A model generated the notes under the pieces. That model was not told the DNA's origin. It searched no databases and saw only the letters and a list, made by a program, of their open reading frames with translations. Below, piece after piece: positions 14,214 through 25,390 of a DNA stretch of 64,000 nucleotides (position 1 is the first letter of the stretch; each line of letters opens with the position of its first letter). The stretch is from Mya arenaria (lineage: Eukaryota; Mollusca; Bivalvia; Myida; Myidae). Location: positions 70,236,223-70,300,222 of the forward strand of contig NC_069127.1 of assembly GCF_026914265.1 (NCBI RefSeq). The letters run 5' to 3'. The position numbers and the translations under genes were made by a program.

Positions 14214-14780
14214 TTAATATATATTTACACGTAATTCATCATATAACTTGCACTCAAAAAAATGATATTCATCTTCTAATTTGTTACATATACTACAGAG
14301 TCTTTCATTTCGTGGAATGTTAGACCACCTTCCTCTTTCAATATTTAGTCTATGTAAGAACACTAACAATCGTGTGAGGGCAATTCTATATTTCTTCACA
14401 TTAACATTCTTCAGGGTAATTACTAAGCTCAAATTTTGTAAATATCTTGTAAAAGGAGGCCCTAGTTGAACTTTCAATTCTACTGTACCAGCTTTGAATA
14501 AATGTATCTTTAACATGTTGTTTAAAAACAATAACAAATTTATTAATGTTAGCAACTCCTTGTGCTAACCACACAACATTAAAACCAAAATTACATAGCA
14601 TATTTCGTAACATAGATACCCAGTTGATACATCTAGGATTGTTTTCAAAGTCTTGTAGTTATAGATTGTACATAACTCTCGTATATTTTCTATCTGCACA
14701 TTGTAATATCTTAAGCCAGTATTTAACTATAGAAGTAAGTCGATGCGAGTACATATCAGTTCTACCTAACTCTCCATTAT
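14214..14780 (-). mobile_element. LINE fragment, C-terminal end of ORF2
   Basis: Two overlapping minus-strand frames carry the C-terminal part of a LINE polyprotein: LCNFGFNVVWLAQGV, then ALTRLLVFLHRLNIERGRW, then a zinc-knuckle-like CSICNKLEDEYHFFEC. The same layout (an HRLNIE-type block followed by CxxC...HF..EC) closes many metazoan LINE ORF2 proteins. The plus-strand LINE at 56.8-58.3 kb has a similar FGFGFVWVSQRVGD block, so the two may belong to one clade. RT and endonuclease are missing, with one frame change between the pieces. Confidence 0.7.
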
Positions 14781-15202
14781 AAAGTCATTTTGCGTCGTTA
14801 TTTTAATGCACATCAGGCTTTTACAAAACATAGTATGAATTCGTTCAATAGCACTGGCCTGCGAAAAACCCATAAGGAAGCTAATTAATGCTATCAATTT
14901 CGATTGAGTTTTATTTCATTTGTTGTGTATTTATGAATAACTGATTGATGTATATGATGATAAGTTGTATATGCTTAAATCAAAATGAAATTTATGTTAT
15001 GTTATATGAACATATACACCAGCACCAGCTATCATTATTTAATATAACCGCTAATACCGTTACAAGCTAAATTATTTGTACATCGGATAAGTCAGGATCT
15101 TTCTACAAGTTCCATCATAGTGAGTTAAGTTTGTTTTTGATAACGCTTTAATTTTCAATTGTTTTTCCGCACTTATCTGTTGAGTGACGCATGCCATTTA
15201 GA
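14781..15202. other. 3' flank of Ig copy 1
   Basis: From about 15030 the sequence is homologous to the 3' flanks of Ig copies 2 (31985-32167) and 3 (52665-52801): shared words include TACATCGG and GATAACGCTTTA/GAAAGCGTTATG-type blocks. It is therefore the downstream untranslated side of the minus-strand gene. No AATAAA as clean as in copies 2 and 3 is seen. Confidence 0.5.
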
Positions 15203-17008
15203 TTAGTTAAGCTCAATGACTTCAACGGTTGCCTTGGCAACGCGCCCCTCCCCCTTCGCCTCGCACGTGTACTTTCCAAAGTCGTTTTGCGTACCCGTGC
15301 GTGTTTCCAAGGTGACGAAATTGGCCGGCACATTAGCACCTGCTGGCTCCGTTGTAAAGTTGTACTTCCACATTGATGACGTCACTTTAACCCCATGAAC
15401 GTCAATCCAGTACATGTCGTATAACGGTTCCCCTTGCGTGATACAAGATATCGTAAACATTGCCCCCCTCTTGACGTAAATGGTCTTTTCCATGACGTCA
15501 ACCTCGACAGAAAATTTCACGGCAAGATTGATCGCATAGTCATAGAAACTGACAGAATTCTTTCCTCGACACGTGTACACGTCGGTTGCGTAACGCTTGA
15601 CGTGACGCATAAAAAGTTTGCTGCCCGTGATGCCGATAGGATGTTTGTCGTCACCCCTAAGCCACGTTATGTTCGGTACAGGTTCACCAGTAAATTCACA
15701 CGTGAGCTCCACTGTGCCACCTTCATCGACGTTCACTTTCGGTGAGCTTGAACCACCATATTCGATTTTCGGAGCGAACAAGACCAGAAGCTGCACTCTG
15801 GACAGCAGCACATTTTGGTCAGCCGTGCACGTGTAATTGGCCGCAAATTTGTCCGTGGCTGCCTTAATCAAAAGATTCCAGTGATTGGTGCTTGTCTTGA
15901 CGACCTCAATCTGGTTGTCGTATTTGAAGACACGTTTACCGGAAGTGAGGTAAGAGTCCTTGGATGATTTCCAGCGTACCGAGACCGTTTCGGGGTCCAA
16001 ACCGGAAGTAAGGTGGCACGGCAGCATAATGTTTTCCCCTCGCCGGACGTACAGTTTAACCTCCTGCGGGTTTGCATCGCCTACAGAAAGTAGATTACCT
16101 GAAACAGACACAATGATAAAAATCAACGCCAAACTAATGCTCTCAGAAAAAAACAAAGCCAAATGAAAAATATATATTTAATTTGGCCGAAATATTAGGC
16201 TGCTAGATTTAAAATGATATCAACATAGATAGATATTTTGCTTATGTCAAAAGCAGCCATAAATCCTTCATCTAATGATACATCACATCAGAAAGTATAA
16301 TAAAGTGAGAACATAAAACAATATTCAAAATCCTAAAAATAGTAGTGGAAAGAAATTAGAATTAACATCAATAGCAAAGTTGTATTTAAGAACGTGTCCG
16401 ATAAACAAATGATAATATAAGCTCAGGGTAGGAGGTAAGGAGACAACACACGTCGGACCGAACCGAATTAAAACTGAATTAAAGAACAAGTGAGAAAGGC
16501 GCCAAATAAAGAAGGGCGGACAATTGAACCTACGGCAGTGAGAAAGAGTTCTCTCCCTTAATAATTATTAAATTTCTTCAATTTTTTTTAAATTATTGTG
16601 CTCAGGAAAAACAAAGCAAATGTTAAATATATATTTAATTTTGCCGAAAAATTGGCTGCTAGATTGAAAATGATATTTGCATAGATATTAAGCTTATGTC
16701 AAAAGCAGCCATAAATCCTCCCCAAAACGGCCAAAACCTGTATAAAAAATCCAGAATCTTAGTAAGACCGCCAAAGCGACAAACAGTGCCGCGTTAATCC
16801 TGCTAGATAACGAAAATCTAAGGTAGCGTAGGTAACAGTCGGATTTCCAGTTACCAAACAATTGAAGGTCCCGGCACCTCACATTTAAAATAGAAGGAAG
16901 CTCCTCCGCGTCGGAATGAGTGCATGGTGTTATTTTTAAAAGAGTAAGAACAGTTTTGTATTTTTTCTTACCAACAAGCAAAAATCCAGCCAAAAAAGAC
17001 CTCTCCAT
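15203..17008 (-). CDS. Secreted three-Ig-domain protein, copy 1 (two exons)
   Basis: The coding model is exon 1 at 17008-16972 (37 nt, MERSFLAGFLLVG start) joined to exon 2 at 16098-15203. The donor is G|GTAAGAA, the acceptor TTTCAG|GT, phase 1, and the product is 310 residues. The leader is hydrophobic (residues about 4-18). Three Ig domains follow, with Cys pairs near 40/103, 145/188 and 230/290 and core Trp near 55, 157 and 242. Domain 1 is V-like (LPC...RW...NYTC); domains 2 and 3 are I-set-like. N-glycosylation motifs NYT and NIT are present. No transmembrane segment or GPI signal is visible, so the product is probably secreted. The three-Ig layout recalls lachesin/IgLON proteins, but the single large Ig exon and free C-terminus differ from those; an adhesion or immune role is inference. 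An in-frame ATG lies 12 nt upstream of the chosen start (MVVMMERS). Confidence 0.8.
16141..16716. repeat. Direct repeat pair in intron 1 of Ig copy 1
   Basis: The blocks 16141-16263 and 16601-16716 share ATATATATTTAATTTGCCGA-like, GGCTGCTAGATT and GCTTATGTCAAAAGCAGCC in the same order, at roughly 85 % identity. About 340 bp separate them. It may be a local duplication or the two ends of an unknown insertion. Confidence 0.7.
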
Positions 17009-17830
17009 CATTACCACCATATTTATTGTTTCTAAACTATCTTTTCCTTGTTTTGAATAAGTATGCATCTTAAATTGTTTTCGATTACGGTCTAGTGGCT
17101 TCTTCCGGGATGCTTCATTGTTTGTTAAAGTCCCATCAGTACAACATACATGTATAAACAAGCAATACAATTTACTTCCACTCTAAGTATGAGTAATTAT
17201 ATACATACAACATAAAGTTATGTACTTAAATCGTGATAAACACTATGTTTACACGATAACAACTAGAAATGAATACTCATCTTGGTATAAAAAATGAATA
17301 AAAAGAAGGCTATAAGATTACTGAAAATAATGAAAAATAAAGAAATTGAGGTAGAAGATTGTTTATGGTCGTGGTAAGACAGATGGGAGATGAACTGATT
17401 AACACTTATTTGAAGATTTACTTAAAATCGAAACATTAAGGTTAATTTTACTTAAATATTGATAGATGTGTTGATAAACAATCTTAGCAACATACTATTT
17501 GATAGTATTAAAGACAACTTATATAATTCAGACATGCTTTAAGATAATTGATTGCTGGTATTCGCATTTTCTAACAATTTCTGACTCAACATTATCCCAA
17601 AAAGGCAAAGACGATCATTCAAGGCAAGATGTTCATATTGCATAATTTCAACTCGAATTGGAGCGACTAAACATCTAAACTTACTTAACGATGACCTATG
17701 TTTTGCAACAATATCAGTTTGTATTAATTTTCAACATAAAGGCTGATTTGTACATGTAAGAGTTTCTTAACGTTTCAACTTCTACTTATACCTTCAGACC
17801 TATTTATTGAGTCGTGCTAATCACTAAAAT
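17009..17830 (-). repeat. Segmental duplication: 5' flank of Ig copy 1
   Basis: The block from 16834 through 17830 is nearly identical to 25391-26366 and more loosely matches 51053-51820. It covers part of intron 1, exon 1 and about 0.8 kb upstream, where the minus-strand promoter should lie. I did not find a convincing TATA box. The junction with unrelated sequence is near 17830 (26366 in the other copy). Confidence 0.8.
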
Positions 17831-18027
17831 ACGTTGACTTTATGTTATCACATATCTGGCCAAAATATTTCTCAATACAAAATAAAACCAAGATTTATAT
17901 TTTCTACTTGATTTGCTGTTTTCTCAGAATGCTATTCGTTTATGACACGAGATAAATATTTTTAACACAACCATAAGACCAGGATACTACGATATATTTC
18001 CGGTGAAAGATAGTTGGGGACTTCTAT

Positions 18028-18260
18028 CAGTGTGTGTATACCACGTGATAAATTGGATCATAAATGCTACGTCGGAAGGCAAACATTTTGCTTCGAATGA
18101 AGACTTAAAACAAAAATAACTTCACTATTTCTTCACCATTTTTAATGAAACGTAGCGCAGTCTACGCCGCTTACGGGGCCCCGTCTTCGGTGTTTTTTTA
18201 CCAGGGCTCTTTAAGCGGCATAGACTGCCCTATGTTTCATATAAAATGGTGTAGTAAAAG
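18028..18260. mobile_element. MITE with CAGTGTGTG terminus, right end lost
   Basis: Starts CAGTGTGTGTATACCACGTG and continues through the inner inverted arms (CAGTCTACGCCGCTTA...TAAGCGGCATAGACTG) of the full-length element at 51821-52303. The distal right arm is missing after about 18255. Non-coding. Confidence 0.8.
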
Positions 18261-18431
18261 GTGTTGTGACATATTCGTCCCCCTTTTTGCACTACCTGTT
18301 AGTACTAACGAAATTCACACATTGCGTTTATCGCTCGTTTCTTAAGTTTAGCTAATAGCCGCCATATATTTTGAGTGAATATCAGTTCGCAAGTGTATCC
18401 TAAACTTAAAAGGTTAACCTATATCAAAATT

Positions 18432-18583
18432 AGAGGTGCACGTTCTAAAAACAGAGGTGCACCTCAATTTTTTAAATACAAAATAGAAGTGTACCTCATG
18501 TTTTTGATTACCCCAAATAAAGAGATGCACCTGAATATAAAAACCGGCACCTCTAAAATATTAAAATGTAGAGGTATACCTCT
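18432..18583. repeat. Cluster of short palindromes (AGAGGTGCACCTCT-like)
   Basis: Six matches, full or half, to the palindrome AGAGGTGCACCTCT occur at about 18432, 18453, 18485, 18521, 18546 and 18570, 21-36 bases apart. The sequences between them are AT-rich and differ from each other. Confidence 0.7.
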
Positions 18584-18599
18584 ATTTTGGGGATAGCAG

Positions 18600-20928
18600 G
18601 GCGGATCAAGGAATTTGCATTAGAGCGGGCGTTTCTAAGGGGCGTTGCCTTTTGATTCACCCCCTTTCTCGGAACCGAAATTTATTTGTTTTAAAGTCTT
18701 AACAGGGGGGTTTAAGGGTATTGCCCGAAGAAAAGTATTCTAGTCCAAAATGGTGCATTTTTGGCGTATTTTATTACTGTATGTTACCTATATTGAAATA
18801 AAAGGGAAATCTGGATGAGTTTAGGGAGTGGCGGAGTGCACCCCCCCCCCCGGATCCCCTAGTGGATAGGGTTAGTGGTACACTTCACTATATATACTTT
18901 TGAACAATTTCATAGAATAGATGAAATGCATCTGTTTTGTAAATCAACTAACAAGACTAGTTAATATTTATTAATTAATTGATACTAATTTAATACAGCT
19001 TTATGGTCCCTTTTTACAACCAATTAATGCCCAGCGGTATGTATTAAACACAATATAATAGAATTTATAAATAGTAAAATCTAGGTAAATCATCGTACAT
19101 TATATGGTTTTCAACGAGACTAATTTATTTATTTATTATGCATATTTTATGATTACAAACGCAAGTTTGCCACGTCGGTATATGAGGGCAACTCAATTTC
19201 AATGTCGGGGAACGACCATGTTCAAATCAAAACATATTTTATATCCAACGCGAGTCTAATACAATTCAAACAAACATGACAATTTAATGATATTTCAACG
19301 TTGAAAACCCCCAGTATGGTTTGATTATTAATCAAATTTAAATACCTTAAATTAGCAAGTAACTTTCGTGTTATAGGGGATAGGTCTCAATGTTGTACCA
19401 TGAAGGGTCACGTGATCAAAATGGACCAGCCAACATTACTATTGTAAAATAAAGATATAGAATGTGTTTGATAAAAAAAACACTTATAAACTAACAATTG
19501 CATAAAATGATAAGAGAAAAAGAAAACATCAAGATACCAAAAAACAAACAAAAAACGTTTGTCTTTTACCGTTATAACGAACCTTTGGGCACATCAAATG
19601 GGTATTCAATAACTTTTCCTCAAACTCGTAGGTTACGTTTTTCTATATCTTGGTTCACGAACCTAAGGACCCGAAAAACGCAAAACATTTTAATGTTCAT
19701 AAGTATATACATTACAATATGCGAAGGGGTTGGTGCGGCTGGGGTTCAGACTTTAATGTGTTGGACACATTAACACTCTTACACAGTGGTAGGTGCTTTT
19801 ATTGTCAGAACAGTGACCGGGCAGAGGTTTGGGTGGTTACATGTGGGTAGGGATGGACCTAATCATGGGACAAATCATGCTTTTGTACGCTACTGTTTCT
19901 GATTAAATCAGCCAAATCTAGTGGTATTTAAATACCATTATAAAAACAATACCCCCTCTCAGGTTACACCTTCGAAAGATTTTTCCTATCAAGCTAGATT
20001 AATTATAACATTTTTACCAACTACACGACAATGTTTCAAGCTGTTATTCTCATGTAAATAAGGCAATTTACAATTTTGCTATTTAAGTGTATTCGAGTAC
20101 CCTTTTATTTATAATCTTGAAATTACAGTGGTATGTCAACAAGCGGAACCGTGCGCATGTGGATTACCCGTACAGCCGGGAAAACTAGTTATTGTAATCA
20201 CATGTTCAGTTGTGTTTTGATATGTTATGCATGTTTTTTATTCATGTCTAAATAGCACATTGAGCTAAGGTTTTCTTGTAATCATATAACTGACTTAAAA
20301 TAAAAAAAATGTATATTGTATCTTTTATATTTATATTATAATTGAAGGTAAATCTTATTGATTTTAAGTGATATTTACTCAAAAAGAGATGTATAGATAT
20401 ATATACATACATGTGTGTGTAAATCTTTGTTTAGTGAAAGTCCATTAAATTATCAATGATTTAATGCTTAGTGTTTTTTCTCACATTGGAGTAAAAATAT
20501 TATTATAGATATACACTACGATTCAGTGGCGGGTCCCCCCACCCCCTAAAATTGTCGAAGTGATCTTTTCATATCAATATGGTATTGGACCACTCCCAGA
20601 TAATGGGATATGGTCGCCATATTGACCTTCAGGGTCAATGTCGTGGTATCCGTATGATGACTTCAGCTGAAAATCGGTTTCCGATCAATATATGAAAAAC
20701 GCTTGGGCATAGAGACCTCGAACTTGGAAGAGATCCCTGAAACATAACATGTACCATAACTATTGTTAGGTCAGTTGGTCAAAGGTCATCTTGGTATCCT
20801 GATTAAATGCATCGGCTTCCTTTTAGTCATGTTTAAAAAGAAATTCGCTACGACTTTGATGCTTTGGATCAAATTCGATCTTGCAATATACCTTACATTA
20901 AAGTGTCTCTTCTATGCGTATTTGAACT
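18600..20928. other. Intergenic, nothing recognised
   Basis: Contains a poly-C run near 18841 but no supported gene. The overlapping 66-91-codon plus-strand frames at 19.5-19.85 kb have no recognisable domain. The stretch near 20.52-20.72 kb looks like transposon-derived sequence but could not be assigned. Confidence 0.4.
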
Positions 20929-23603
20929 TAATCGGCCCATATATCACAATATCTTAATAAAAATCCAGTTTTAATGAAGTCAGTGGCCCATATCATGTCT
21001 TTGGCCGATCCGGACCTCGCCAAAAAATATAATATGGGCCGCTGACGTCATATAATATAGACCGCTAACGTAATCAAACTGGTGTGTGCTGATTGCAATT
21101 TTCTCTACGACAATATTTTCGCAAGTAAACATTTTAGATATGCTCAATAAAACACATAAAACACATTATATACATCTTCGGGGGCTGACTTCCCGGTCCT
21201 TATACTGTTATATGACCCTCGGCGGTGTGCAATATTTCTTAAAGGGACTGTACACAAGATTGGCACCAAAAGAAGTTTTTTCTGTAATCTCAGGACAATT
21301 ATTTAATAAAATGTTTTACTCTTTGATATCATACTTGTTAAAAAAATATACCAAACTGAAAAGAAAAATGCGTCGGAAACCTGGTTCGAAGCGATGTCGC
21401 CAAAATTGCAGATCAGTGTTGTATCCACTGTGCTACGAAGGCTTACCCTACACGGTTGAAATATTTAAGCTACCGAACCTGGTAATATCACGTGATAACA
21501 TCGACTAGCCAATCACGCATACGGAATGAATTCTTCTGGTTTCTGTTTTTATTGCCCAAATGAACAAATTCATACAAACATTTATAAATGACATATATAT
21601 GTATACCATTTAATACAAACCGTTTTACTAAATAATATCAATGTGAACAGATAAATATTGATCTAACTCTTTGTTTGAAAACTCATATTAGCGTTTGGGA
21701 CTTGTTTTCTAAAAAAAAAGTAGACAAAAAAAATAATAAAAAATGGGAGAGGTGGTGTGTATTTGATGTTTCGGAATAGTGTTTCTAACATAAATGTTAA
21801 ATTTAAAAATGAAAAAAAAAAACTACTAACTTTAAAAAACCTACTTACTTTAAAAAATGGATCATATAAAGTACAGTTCTTTGGTGGATATTTTAATCAA
21901 ATGCGCTTTACAATACTACTATATATTAGAGCTGTTTTACTAAGATAATAAGTGTTCTAATTGTTGCCATCGTCTATTATAGGTGTTGATTTTATTCTTC
22001 ATTGTTGCTATTGTTTTCTTTATTTAGTCGTTTATTGAGATATTGGACAAACATGGCACATGTTGGTATCTTTCCTTCACATTTTGATTTAAAAATGAAA
22101 TATTTTCCTAGAAGTATCATAAAATTTATTTGATAACCAAATTTTTCTTTGTTTGGCATTAAATCACAAAAGGTTACGGTTTTATATGATAGTTCTCTAA
22201 AGCTCACTTCATTGAAATAATTTGTTATGAATGTTCTAAATTCACCCCAAAACGTCTGCGAAATATGACATTCCCAAAACATATGGATGTTTGAGTCTAT
22301 GTTCATTACACAAAAATCACATAACCTTGATGCAACAATATTGTACGTGTAAAGCTTGTCATTGTTTGGAAGGATATTCATTATGTATTTATATTGGAAT
22401 TCCCGAAGTTTCGTATCTATTGTTAGTTTGAGCGCCTATGTGTACACATTTTTCCATTGTATAGAGTTAAGATCAAATTGAGATTCCCAGTTTTCTTCTC
22501 TTCTATTTTCAGGTTTAAGTTGTATAATAAGATGCTTGTAGACTATTTTACTAATTTTTGTATTTTCCTACATTTTATCTACAAAATAAGTTGGTGTGTT
22601 ATATGATATGCCTTCATTTTTCAACCGGGTTTTCCAGTCATCAGGAATACTGCTGATTGAAGCATGGTATTTCAAAAAATCATGTGTACCAAGATCGTAT
22701 TGTCTCGATAAGTCGTTGAAGTCATAATTTTTTGTTTCTGTAGTCATACAAATGTTCGACATATTTTAGACCCATTTTATGCCATTCTTTGTAAAAAAAT
22801 GTTTTATTATTAGGGAGTTTTATTTTGCTGTTGTTCCATATAATTTCTTTTGCTACGATCGCAGTATCCGTCTTATATGTAAACGATGCCCATGATTGTA
22901 TGACTTCTAGAAGAAAAACAGTCTTTAATTTAAGACTTTGAGTGCTTTTCGGATCCAAACAACTTTTAAAAATTAGATCTTCTCCAAACTGTTTGGTCAT
23001 TTGCATATATAATTTAACCCATATAGATTGTTTGTTTAAAACAATTCCTTTTACCCAGCTTGCTTTAATTACTTTGACAAAAATAGATATATTGAGCATT
23101 TTTAAACCACCATTTTCATATTTTTAAATTATTTGATTTCTTGATATTTTATTGGGTTTTCCATTCCATAAGAATTTGTACATTTTGTTTTGTATCATTT
23201 TTAAACACGTTTCAGATGGTGTTTCCAAAACAGTTATAGGGAACAGAAGTTTTGGGAACGCAAACGTTTTGATTACAGTGATTTTGCCAAGTAACGAAAG
23301 ATTCCCTTGTTTCCATTTTTCAAGACATCTCAACTGTGCCGTTGGTAAATGTTATGCCTAGCGCAGATGTTTGGGTGATTTGCCAATTATATTTCTAACA
23401 CAACGGTATGTCAGCGTATTTAAGTGGACCTAATCGTAAAACTTCACATTTAGCTTTATTTAATGTTAACCCTGAAACTTCCAAAATCGTTTAGACTAAT
23501 CATAAGTTCTTCGAAAGATTTTTGTGTTCCATCCATAAGGAGACTGGCATCATCAGCAAATAAGGTTTGTTTCAGTTCTGTATTATGTACATTTATACCT
23601 TTA
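20929..23603. repeat. 2.7-kb duplicated block, copy A
   Basis: Nearly identical (by eye about 97-98 %) to 26674-29333. It comprises a left part with ATAATATGGGCCGCTGACGT, a minus-strand SINE and the 3' half of an L1-like LINE. The match begins near ATCGGCCCAT and stops abruptly at about 23603, inside the RT domain. Confidence 0.9.
21235..21462 (-). mobile_element. tRNA-derived SINE (copy A)
   Basis: On the minus strand there is an A-box-like GTAGCACAGTGGAT (21436-21423) and a B box at 21392-21383 reading GCTTCGAACC, one base off the consensus. The body ends in a CAGTCCCTTTAAG tail. The sister at 27.1 kb keeps a perfect GGTTCAAACC B box. No tRNA fold is intact. Confidence 0.65.
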
Positions 23604-23660
23604 ATATAGTAGATAAAACAAAAACCATAATCTACAACAGTTGACATGATAACAAACAAA
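21520..23660 (-). mobile_element. L1/Tx1-like LINE, 3' half (copy A)
   Basis: Minus-strand pieces in order: RT with FADDASLLMDG (about 23570), the post-RT WKQGNLSLLGKITVIKTFAF block (23333-23124), and the MLNISIFVKVIKASWVKGI region (23099-22722). The C-terminal end is a zinc-knuckle-like CDFCVMN...HMFWEC (22381-21992). This order is typical of L1/Tx1 ORF2. The 5' part is missing beyond 23603 and several frame changes separate the pieces, so it is inactive. Confidence 0.85.
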
Positions 23661-23689
23661 AAAATGAGTGATAAACCTTTTACTTCCTA

Positions 23690-23985
23690 CTTAATAATGC
23701 ATTATCCAAACTATCAATTAACGATTACAAGATTGTAACTGGGATTTGATAACTAAAAACGCACAAATATTAAATGACTTGTAGGTCCAAAAATAATTAC
23801 AGCGATTAACTTTAAGCTCATAAAGTAGAAAAACCGTGTTTTCTGCACCTTTCTGTCAAATTAAACTTGGTATCCTTCCATAAGAATCATTGTTTTCGAT
23901 ATTCATTTCTCCTTTTCGGTAAATTAAAACTATTGTATTAATTGTGGTACTGCTTATTTGGGAATAAGAGTGCATCTTTTAAATT
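23690..23985. repeat. Local duplication, copy 1 of the tRNA-Trp 5' flank
   Basis: Aligns with 24530-24815 (shared AAGATTGTAA, CGGTATCCTT-like and GTGCATCTTT blocks, same order), the sequence directly upstream of the tRNA-Trp gene. This copy is followed by unrelated sequence, not by a tRNA. Confidence 0.65.
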
Positions 23986-24101
23986 TGATAATTACATATA
24001 TTTTTGTTTTAACACAACATATTTTGTAACACAACTTGTTGTTGAAATAAAACGACAACAAAAAAAAAGCAACAACAAAAAACAATACAGTATACGTTTA
24101 C

Positions 24102-24466
24102 TTAAAGCTGCACTCTCACAGATATACCATTTTTACAACTTCTTAATTTTTTGTCTTGGACAGAGCATTTTTTTTTGCGTAAATATCTGCAAACCAACGA
24201 TATAAGATTGTTAACAAAAAATCAGATCGTAGTTTTTCATATTTCCGTTCAAAAATTAATGTTTTATGACTTAAACCGTTACTAACGGTTTAGGAAAAAT
24301 GCATAAAACATCAATTTTTGAACTTACATATAAAAGTATGCGATCTAATTTTTTGTCAGCAGTCCTATATAATTGGTTTCCATGGATTTTTGCAGAAATT
24401 GGCTCGTTCCAAGACAAAAATTAAAAAAGTTGTCAAAACCTTCAATCTGTGAGAATGCCACTTTAA
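24102..24466. mobile_element. Palindromic MITE flanked by TTAA
   Basis: Two arms of about 170 bp are inverted copies of each other: GCACTCTCACAGAT... on the left and ...ATCTGTGAGAATGC on the right, with a centre near AAACCGTTACTAACGGTTTA. TTAA sits at both ends (24102-24105, 24463-24466), which fits the target site of piggyBac- or Kolobok-type transposases. It is non-coding, so any movement would have depended on a transposase in trans. Confidence 0.8.
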
Positions 24467-24844
24467 AGTGACACTCTTTTTCAAAATTAATACATACATA
24501 TGTATAAAAATCAGAAGTTTTGTATGATAAACCTTTAACAACTTACTAAATACTGCAATTATGGAAAATAATTACTGAAAACAAGATTGTAAACATGTCT
24601 TTAACAGCAGAAAGCGCAAAAGGTCTACTATAGTCTCCTTATCATAAGGTTAAAATACCGTGCTTTATGCGCATTTCTTTCAAATTTACTTCGGTATCCT
24701 TTATAAATACCATTGTTTTCGACATTTATTCATCCTTTAAGGGCTGTTAAAACAATATTATCAGTTGTGGTAAATCTTATTCGGGAGTAAAAGTGCATCT
24801 TTAATTTTATGTTGTTCTTTCCATTTGATCCGTAAACCTATCAA

Positions 24845-24916
24845 GGCCCTGTGGCGCAACGGTAGCGCGTCTGACTCCAGATCAGAAGGTTGCGTGTTCA
24901 AATCACGTCGGGGTCA
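24845..24916 (+). tRNA. tRNA-Trp (anticodon CCA)
   Basis: This is a complete 72-nt cloverleaf without intron. The 7-bp acceptor stem GGCCCTG/CGGGGTC contains two wobble pairs. The D arm holds an intact A box (TGGCGCAACGG), the anticodon loop is CTCCAGA with CCA, and the T arm has a perfect B box (GTTCAAATC). The discriminator base is A and CCA is not encoded, as usual for eukaryotic nuclear genes. Apart from the acceptor stem it matches the animal tRNA-Trp sequence I recall. It lies between a MITE and a SINE, and no other tRNA gene is nearby. Confidence 0.97.
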
Positions 24917-24930
24917 TTTTTTATTTTTCA
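24917..24930 (+). terminator. Pol III terminator of tRNA-Trp
   Basis: A run of at least six T starts at the base after the discriminator, with a second T run a few bases on. This is the usual RNA polymerase III stop. Confidence 0.85.
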
Positions 24931-25186
24931 TAATTTTTACTCCAAAGCTTAGATTATTTCTTTTTGACATCCCTTTTCGTTTAACTTTAATTTAGCGAGA
25001 ACTCCAAGGGATATACAAAAATGTTGTGGACATTCATTTTTTTAATTTAATGAATTTTAAACAAAGTTCTTAATTTCCCTAGATATTTGACCGGGAATCT
25101 CGTCTTCTTATGCAATATTTCGTGTTGGTACGATGACCTTTCAATAACATGGCGAAATTCTAAGAAAGCGTAGGTAACAGTCGGAT

Positions 25187-25380
25187 AAGAGGGTGAGAGT
25201 GGTCTAGTGGTATAGGTGTCCGCCTCTCACCCAAGAGGTTGTGGGTTCGATGCCCACCAGGGTTTCTCTCTCATAGCCTCTCAAAAAGGACACAGTGTTG
25301 GTTTCTGCCCAGGAAACGGACTCGAGAGTAATTCTATAAGCTATCAGCTTTCGTCGAGCTAAAATAAATTAGTATAAACG
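25187..25380 (+). mobile_element. tRNA-derived SINE (V-SINE/RUDI-like)
   Basis: The head has an A box TGGTCTAGTGG (25200-25210) and a B box GGTTCGATGCC (25244-25254). The body contains TGCCCAGGAAACGGACTCG and the tail GAGCTAAAATAAATTAGT. The head does not fold into a full tRNA because its acceptor ends do not pair. It is flanked by 11-bp target duplications AACAGTCGGAT (25176-25186) and AACAGTCAGAT (25381-25391). The paralogous block at 16834-16844 holds the same site once and empty. The family name is from memory of molluscan SINEs and is tentative. Confidence 0.85.
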
Positions 25381-25390
25381 AACAGTCAGA

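Noticed and set aside
15148-15339. Short frames overlapping the Ig exon on both strands
   Set aside because: They are shadows of the Ig coding frame in other phases.
16694-17170. A 158-codon minus-strand gene
   Set aside because: It is the exon 1 region read through its donor into intron 1. The MERSFLAGFLLVG part is real but the rest is intron and 5' flank.
21086-21508. A 140-codon plus-strand protein, repeated at 26821-27234
   Set aside because: It reads the minus-strand SINE and its neighbour backwards. It is open in both copies only because the block is duplicated and recent.
25191-25265. A second tRNA gene (Gly, Glu or Val) next to tRNA-Trp
   Set aside because: A and B boxes are good, but the acceptor ends do not pair and the anticodon loop has A where the invariant U is expected. 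It is the head of a SINE with target duplications.
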